From: Alkalispirillum mobile
GTDB lineage: Bacteria; Pseudomonadota; Gammaproteobacteria; Nitrococcales; Halorhodospiraceae
NCBI RefSeq assembly: GCF_003664325.1
Contig: NZ_RCDA01000003.1
Span: forward strand, 218,563 to 282,562
DNA: 64,000 bases
Direction: 5' to 3'
The stretch's first letter is position 1; every line of letters begins with the position of its first letter. The translations under genes were made by a program, and so were the position numbers. A model generated the notes under the pieces. That model saw only the letters and a list, made by a program, of their open reading frames with translations, was not told the DNA's origin and did no database searches. This document shows, in pieces, positions 61,611 to 64,000 of this stretch.

Positions 61611-61796
61611 CTCTACTCCTTATGGGTGTTTCCCGAACAGACTGGCATTGCTTCTCTAGGCAAATTTTGCGAAACAACTCATGCGAGTCAAGCTATGCGA
61701 TACAAGGTGACAATCAGGGAGCTTTGCTTGGTGAGGCCGCACAAATCACCAGTCAGATGAGCCATGCTCGGGGTGAGCGGCGGCGCCGACAAGGCC

Positions 61797-62041
61797 GTGT
61801 AATACACGGTGTAATACACGGGCCTGGGGTGTCCTCCGGCGAGAGCGACTCCAGAGAGGGGTGTAATACACGGTGTATTACACATTGCGGAAAGGAAATA
61901 TCCATCTGCGTCAAAGAGTTAGGCGCTTATGGAACAAACGTGTAATACACGGTGTATTACACGGGGCGCGGAGGACCCTGCAAGTCGCTGACTTAAATGG
62001 AAATTTCATGGTTGGGGTGTGTATTACACGGTGTATTACAC
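61797..62041. repeat. Four-site array of paired 11-bp palindromes (iteron or operator-like)
   Basis: Eight copies of GTGTAATACAC or its inverse GTGTATTACAC occur as four pairs, each pair separated by one G: 61797-61819, 61861-61883, 61940-61962 and 62019-62041. Start-to-start distances are 64, 79 and 79 bp. The array lies between the divergent relaxase and helicase genes. Apparent reading frames through it (repeated VYYT) are artefacts of the repeats. It resembles plasmid replication iterons, a partition site or multi-site operator. Confidence 0.85.
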
Positions 62042-62057
62042 GGCCTGCCGGTTGAGC

Positions 62058-62073
62058 GTTTCCCGTGGGAAAC
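62058..62073. promoter_or_regulatory. 16-bp palindrome resembling a parS site
   Basis: GTTTCCCGTGGGAAAC has perfect 7-bp arms and is one substitution per arm from the GTTTCACGTGAAAC core of ParB-binding parS. It lies 14 bp before the helicase start and 16 bp after the repeat array. A partition or repressor site is plausible. Confidence 0.35.
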
Positions 62074-62087
62074 GGTGGAGGGCAAAG

Positions 62088-62465
62088 ATGTTGGATGAGC
62101 GACAGTCCCAGGTACGCGACCATACCCACGGCCCACTGCTGGTCCTTGCGGTCGCAGGGTCCGGCAAGACGACCAGCGTGATTCATCGAGCGGCCCATCG
62201 CGTCGGCGACGGTGTGCCGCCCGATGAGATGTTGCTGCTCACGTTTTCGCGCAAGGCGGCGGCCGAGATGCGTGATCGCCTTGGCGGCTTGCTTGATACT
62301 GTCAGTGGTCGTTCGGCTGCCACTGGCACAGGAGCCAAAGAGTATCGCCAGCGCGATGTGCGGATGACGGTGTATCACACGCTGCCAGGTCTGTTCAGTC
62401 GGTGTGAGGCCGGGCTCGGGTCCTGTGATCAAGCTCAGCGGAGGGGTTTTCACGCTCTTAGCTAA
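62088..62465 (+). pseudogene. Truncated UvrD/PcrA-type superfamily 1 helicase
   Basis: The frame starts MLDERQSQVRDHTHGPLLVL and has the UvrD N-terminal motifs: Q-motif, Walker A VAGSGKTT, motif Ia LLTFSRKAAAEMRDRL and the following VYHT strand corresponding to TFH. After about 95 residues similarity ends and the frame stops at 62465, whereas full helicases exceed 600 residues. The 3' part seems replaced by the antitoxin-toxin remnant, which is read towards it. Probably inactive. Confidence 0.7.
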
Positions 62466-62496
62466 TATACATGCGCCACGATTAGCACATCGGGTG

Positions 62497-62610
62497 CTAG
62501 GGTTCCGCCTTCCGCAGCTGGCGATAAACGGCATTGCGGTGGGCTACGCGGACGACGAGCGCGCGGAGGTCTTTCTCGACGCGTTTGTCGAACTCAATCG
62601 TCCAACTCAA
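62497..62610 (-). pseudogene. RelE toxin with internal deletion
   Basis: From a TTG overlapping the antitoxin stop by 17 bp, the frame gives MSWTIEFDKRVEKDLRAL, a classic RelE N-terminus, directly joined to VVRVAHRNAVYRQLRKAEP, which matches the final strand and tail of RelE (VVRVAHR-x-x-VYR). About 45 residues between, including most active-site positions, are missing, and the junction is in frame. The toxin should be inactive. Confidence 0.7.
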
Positions 62611-62818
62611 GCCGGCGCCTCATTTCGTCCATAGAGACCGTTTCTCCGCTTCCCTTGCGGTGGTCGATCAAGCGCTGTTCTGCCAGGTAGGTGTCTTCGA
62701 GGTCTTCCAGGTGCTGGATGATGGCCTCGCACGCGTAAAAGCTCTTGCTGCGGCCTGTGGCCTTGGCCAGAGCCGCCAAGCGTTTCTCGATATCTTCGGG
62801 TAGGCGTAAAGCCAGCAT
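62594..62818 (-). CDS. RelB/CopG-type antitoxin
   Basis: The ATG at 62818 has GGAGGT upstream, giving 74 residues: MLALRLPEDIEKRLAALAKA, then TGRSKSFYACEAIIQHLEDLEDTYLAEQRL. This is a ribbon-helix-helix DNA-binding N-terminus and an acidic tail. It shares the RSK, LEDLED and YLAEQRL segments with the orphan antitoxin at 36475-36687. It would repress its own operon and bind RelE, but the partner toxin is internally deleted. Confidence 0.85.
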   Translation of the reverse strand: MLALRLPEDIEKRLAALAKATGRSKSFYACEAIIQHLEDLEDTYLAEQRLIDHRKGSGETVSMDEMRRRLELDD

Positions 62819-62892
62819 AGGTACGACCTCCGAACCGATGCTATACATGTATAGCATCGGCGTCGTCATCCAGCGGGGTGGGGCGTTTGTCG

Positions 62893-63372
62893 CTATACCC
62901 AGCCTCTCAGGCGGATATCCCGCAGCAGTCTCTCACCGGTTGTGACCAGGGTCGGCACCGCCTCGTGACCACTGTTAAGGGCATCAGCCAAGACCTTTGG
63001 GTCTTCGATGTACTCGTGGACCATCTGGTTGCGCAGTTTCCTCAGGGCAAACCAGTGCTCGGTTGAATCGATTAGCCCTTGGCGTTCTGCCTGGTCCAGG
63101 TTGTCCACGGCAAGGCCGGGGGCCTCTCCAGCGGCCTTGAGGTAAGCGGGGAGGAGCTTGTCGCCGATGGTATCCTGCAGCCGCCCGAACCGGCTGACGA
63201 AGGCCTCTACCCGTTCGGCCAGGTCAATGTTTTCGCCGAGCGTTCTGGCATCTTCCACGGTGAAGGGGCGGGGGAATAGTCGGTTATCCGTGATTTGCAG
63301 GTGATGGGATTCGCGCTCGACCACGCGGGCTAGGAATTGCAGGCGGGCTTTTTGGTCCTTGTCGAGGGTCAC
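62893..63372 (-). CDS. hepT: HepT-like HEPN toxin (second module)
   Basis: The 159-residue helical protein has RNQMVHEY near residue 115, again RX4HXY, and the preceding NLDQAERQGLIDSTEHWFALRKLRN region parallel to the first module. The GTG start overlaps the mntA-like stop by 4 bp. The order (mntA then hepT) is the same as in the module at 59531-60318, but the two modules are in opposite orientation. Confidence 0.85.
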   Translation of the reverse strand: MTLDKDQKARLQFLARVVERESHHLQITDNRLFPRPFTVEDARTLGENIDLAERVEAFVSRFGRLQDTIGDKLLPAYLKAAGEAPGLAVDNLDQAERQGLIDSTEHWFALRKLRNQMVHEYIEDPKVLADALNSGHEAVPTLVTTGERLLRDIRLRGWV

Positions 63373-63668
63373 AGCAACACTCCTTGTTCCCTGGCCGTGT
63401 CATGGATGGTTTGCCGTTGCAGGTTGGGGGCGCTCAGCAGCACGTCGACCTTGCGGCCCCGGAGGGCTCGGCTGATGCGTGCCGAGAGCTGCGCGGCGAG
63501 CATGGCGGGGTTGTCCACCGGATCGGGCAGTTCCACCAGCAGGTCCACATCGCCCCCGCGGGCGTTATCATCCAGTCGGGATCCGAACAGTCGCACCCTG
63601 GCATTCTCGCCCGCCAGTTGCTGGACGGCCGTGCGGATCAAGGAGACTTGTTCTGGCGTTAGGCGCAT
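63369..63668 (-). CDS. mntA: MntA-like minimal nucleotidyltransferase antitoxin (second module)
   Basis: Starting at the ATG at 63668, with AGGA seven bases ahead, the product is 99 residues, the same as the first copy. It has RLFGSRLDDNARGGDVDLLV (GSX9DxD) and the KVDVLLS strand. It is expected to inactivate the adjacent HEPN protein by AMPylation. Sequence identity to the first copy is moderate, mainly in the motif region. Confidence 0.87.
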   Translation of the reverse strand: MRLTPEQVSLIRTAVQQLAGENARVRLFGSRLDDNARGGDVDLLVELPDPVDNPAMLAAQLSARISRALRGRKVDVLLSAPNLQRQTIHDTAREQGVLL

Positions 63669-63734
63669 GGGCAAATCCTAGCATGGCCGCGCACTTGCCC
63701 AACCAGCGGGGATTGGCCCCTCACTGTAGGCTTC

Positions 63735-63774
63735 CCCGTCACTGCGAGGAGGCGAAGCTGACGTGGCAGTCCAT
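63735..63774. repeat. Dispersed GTCACTGCGAGGAGGCGAAG-type extragenic repeat
   Basis: The stretch closely resembles the widely distributed element reading GTCATTGCGAGGAGCGAAGC and ending ACGTGGCAATCC. Such elements occur between genes in many bacteria and can form hairpins. Only one copy is in the window. Confidence 0.5.
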
Positions 63775-63815
63775 GCCGGCGCGCTGGGCAGGCGGGTATC
63801 GAGGTTCGCGTATTC

Positions 63816-63904
63816 TCACAACCGTGCAACTGACCGAGCCAACTCCTCAAAATCGACAAAGCGCTCTTTGCATTTGGCATAAACAATCTGCCAATTCACA
63901 GCTT
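63816..63904 (-). pseudogene. C-terminal gene fragment adjacent to the insertion element
   Basis: The minus-strand frame reads AVNWQIVYAKCKERFVDFEE and then LARSVARL before a TGA at 63816. It begins exactly where the IS-like end starts, so the element may have interrupted a gene whose last 28 or so codons remain here. The protein is not recognised. Confidence 0.35.
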
Positions 63905-64000
63905 CTTGACATCCTCCTCGCCCTGAAGGACGAGGATTCCTACCGCGCCGGTGCCGGCATCAAGCCGGCGCCGGTGGCCTCGGTGGGTTCCTGCTTCGCA
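63905..64000 (-). mobile_element. IS200/IS605-family (tnpB-bearing) element, right end, cut by window edge
   Basis: Read on the minus strand the last 96 bases give the tail of tnpB, then a hairpin-forming GAATCCTCGTCCTTCAGGGC with the conserved GAGGAGGATGTCAAG end. That sequence is characteristic of the right end of IS605/IS1341-type elements and is also the 3' scaffold of the TnpB guide (omega) RNA; the guide would be taken from the flanking sequence left of about 63905. Most of the element lies beyond 64000. Confidence 0.75.
63940..64000 (-). CDS. tnpB: TnpB C-terminus (partial)
   Basis: Nineteen codons are visible, reading AKQEPTEATGAGLMPAPAR then TAG. KQEPTEA is the common C-terminal signature of TnpB/OrfB proteins encoded by IS605-type elements. 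TnpB is an RNA-guided nuclease related to Cas12. The catalytic part lies outside the window. Confidence 0.7.
   Translation of the reverse strand, partial: AKQEPTEATGAGLMPAPAR

Noticed and set aside
61797..62041. CRISPR array
   Set aside because: Repeats are 11 bp in pairs with only four sites and unequal spacing; no cas genes.
61688..62055. Small frames with repeated VYYT peptides
   Set aside because: They are created by the GTGTAATACAC repeat array in different frames and have no ribosome sites.
63659..63886. 75-codon minus-strand frame at the right end
   Set aside because: It crosses the extragenic repeat and the gene fragment in another frame; no supporting signals.

Overview
The window is a chromosomal segment with high-GC flanks. 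It looks like a gammaproteobacterium, probably a halophilic or haloalkaliphilic member of the Ectothiorhodospiraceae; this is inferred from gene content (RdgC, BamD-type lipoprotein, complete type II secretion operon, class I fumarase, polyhydroxyalkanoate synthase) and from very acidic exported proteins. No rRNA or tRNA genes and no CRISPR array were seen.

Region by region. Positions 1-2661: end of a chemotaxis-receptor-like gene, a STAS anti-anti-sigma protein and a receiver/PP2C-phosphatase/ATPase fusion, a partner-switching module. Positions 2770-9306: housekeeping genes (SlyD-like isomerase, HDOD protein, DUF2189 membrane protein, class I fumarase, TspO, an orphan HipB-like repressor, RdgC). 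Positions 9323-13144: tesA and the ybbA-ybbP ABC system, read divergently from overlapping start codons. Positions 13145-15847: a hydrolase relic, a 19-bp palindrome, an acidic lipoprotein and a BamD-family lipoprotein. Positions 15988-31129: one tightly overlapped operon gspC-D-E-F-G-H-I-J, an S8 protease with a CFI-type C-terminus, gspK-L-M-N, DUF432 and mscS. Positions 31249-36469: phaC, fabI, a hydratase/phosphotransacylase fusion and ackA, a carbon-storage and acyl-phosphate cluster.

Positions 38600-55338 form a surface-polysaccharide locus. The high-GC part (38600-42405) resembles a UDP-bacillosamine-type route: C6-dehydratase, aminotransferase and initiating sugar-phosphate transferase. 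From about 44000 the base composition becomes clearly AT-richer and the genes look imported: two LicD-like proteins, a family 2 glycosyltransferase, an ATP-grasp enzyme, vioA-rmlA-rmlB (dTDP-viosamine), a TagD-like cytidylyltransferase, a membrane protein with a degenerate kinase-like domain, and an EPS-associated MarR regulator. pgi and a sugar dehydrogenase with a frameshift at a run of seven G follow.

Positions 59309-64000 are an accessory patchwork: two inverted, non-identical MntA/HepT-type modules flank a MobV-like relaxase, a palindromic repeat cluster, a four-site array built on an 11-bp palindrome, a truncated UvrD-type helicase and an antitoxin with an internally deleted RelE toxin. 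The right edge enters the 3' end of an IS200/IS605-family tnpB with its probable omega-RNA end. A recurring theme is that three antitoxin-like genes are intact while the adjoining toxin is reduced to a remnant.
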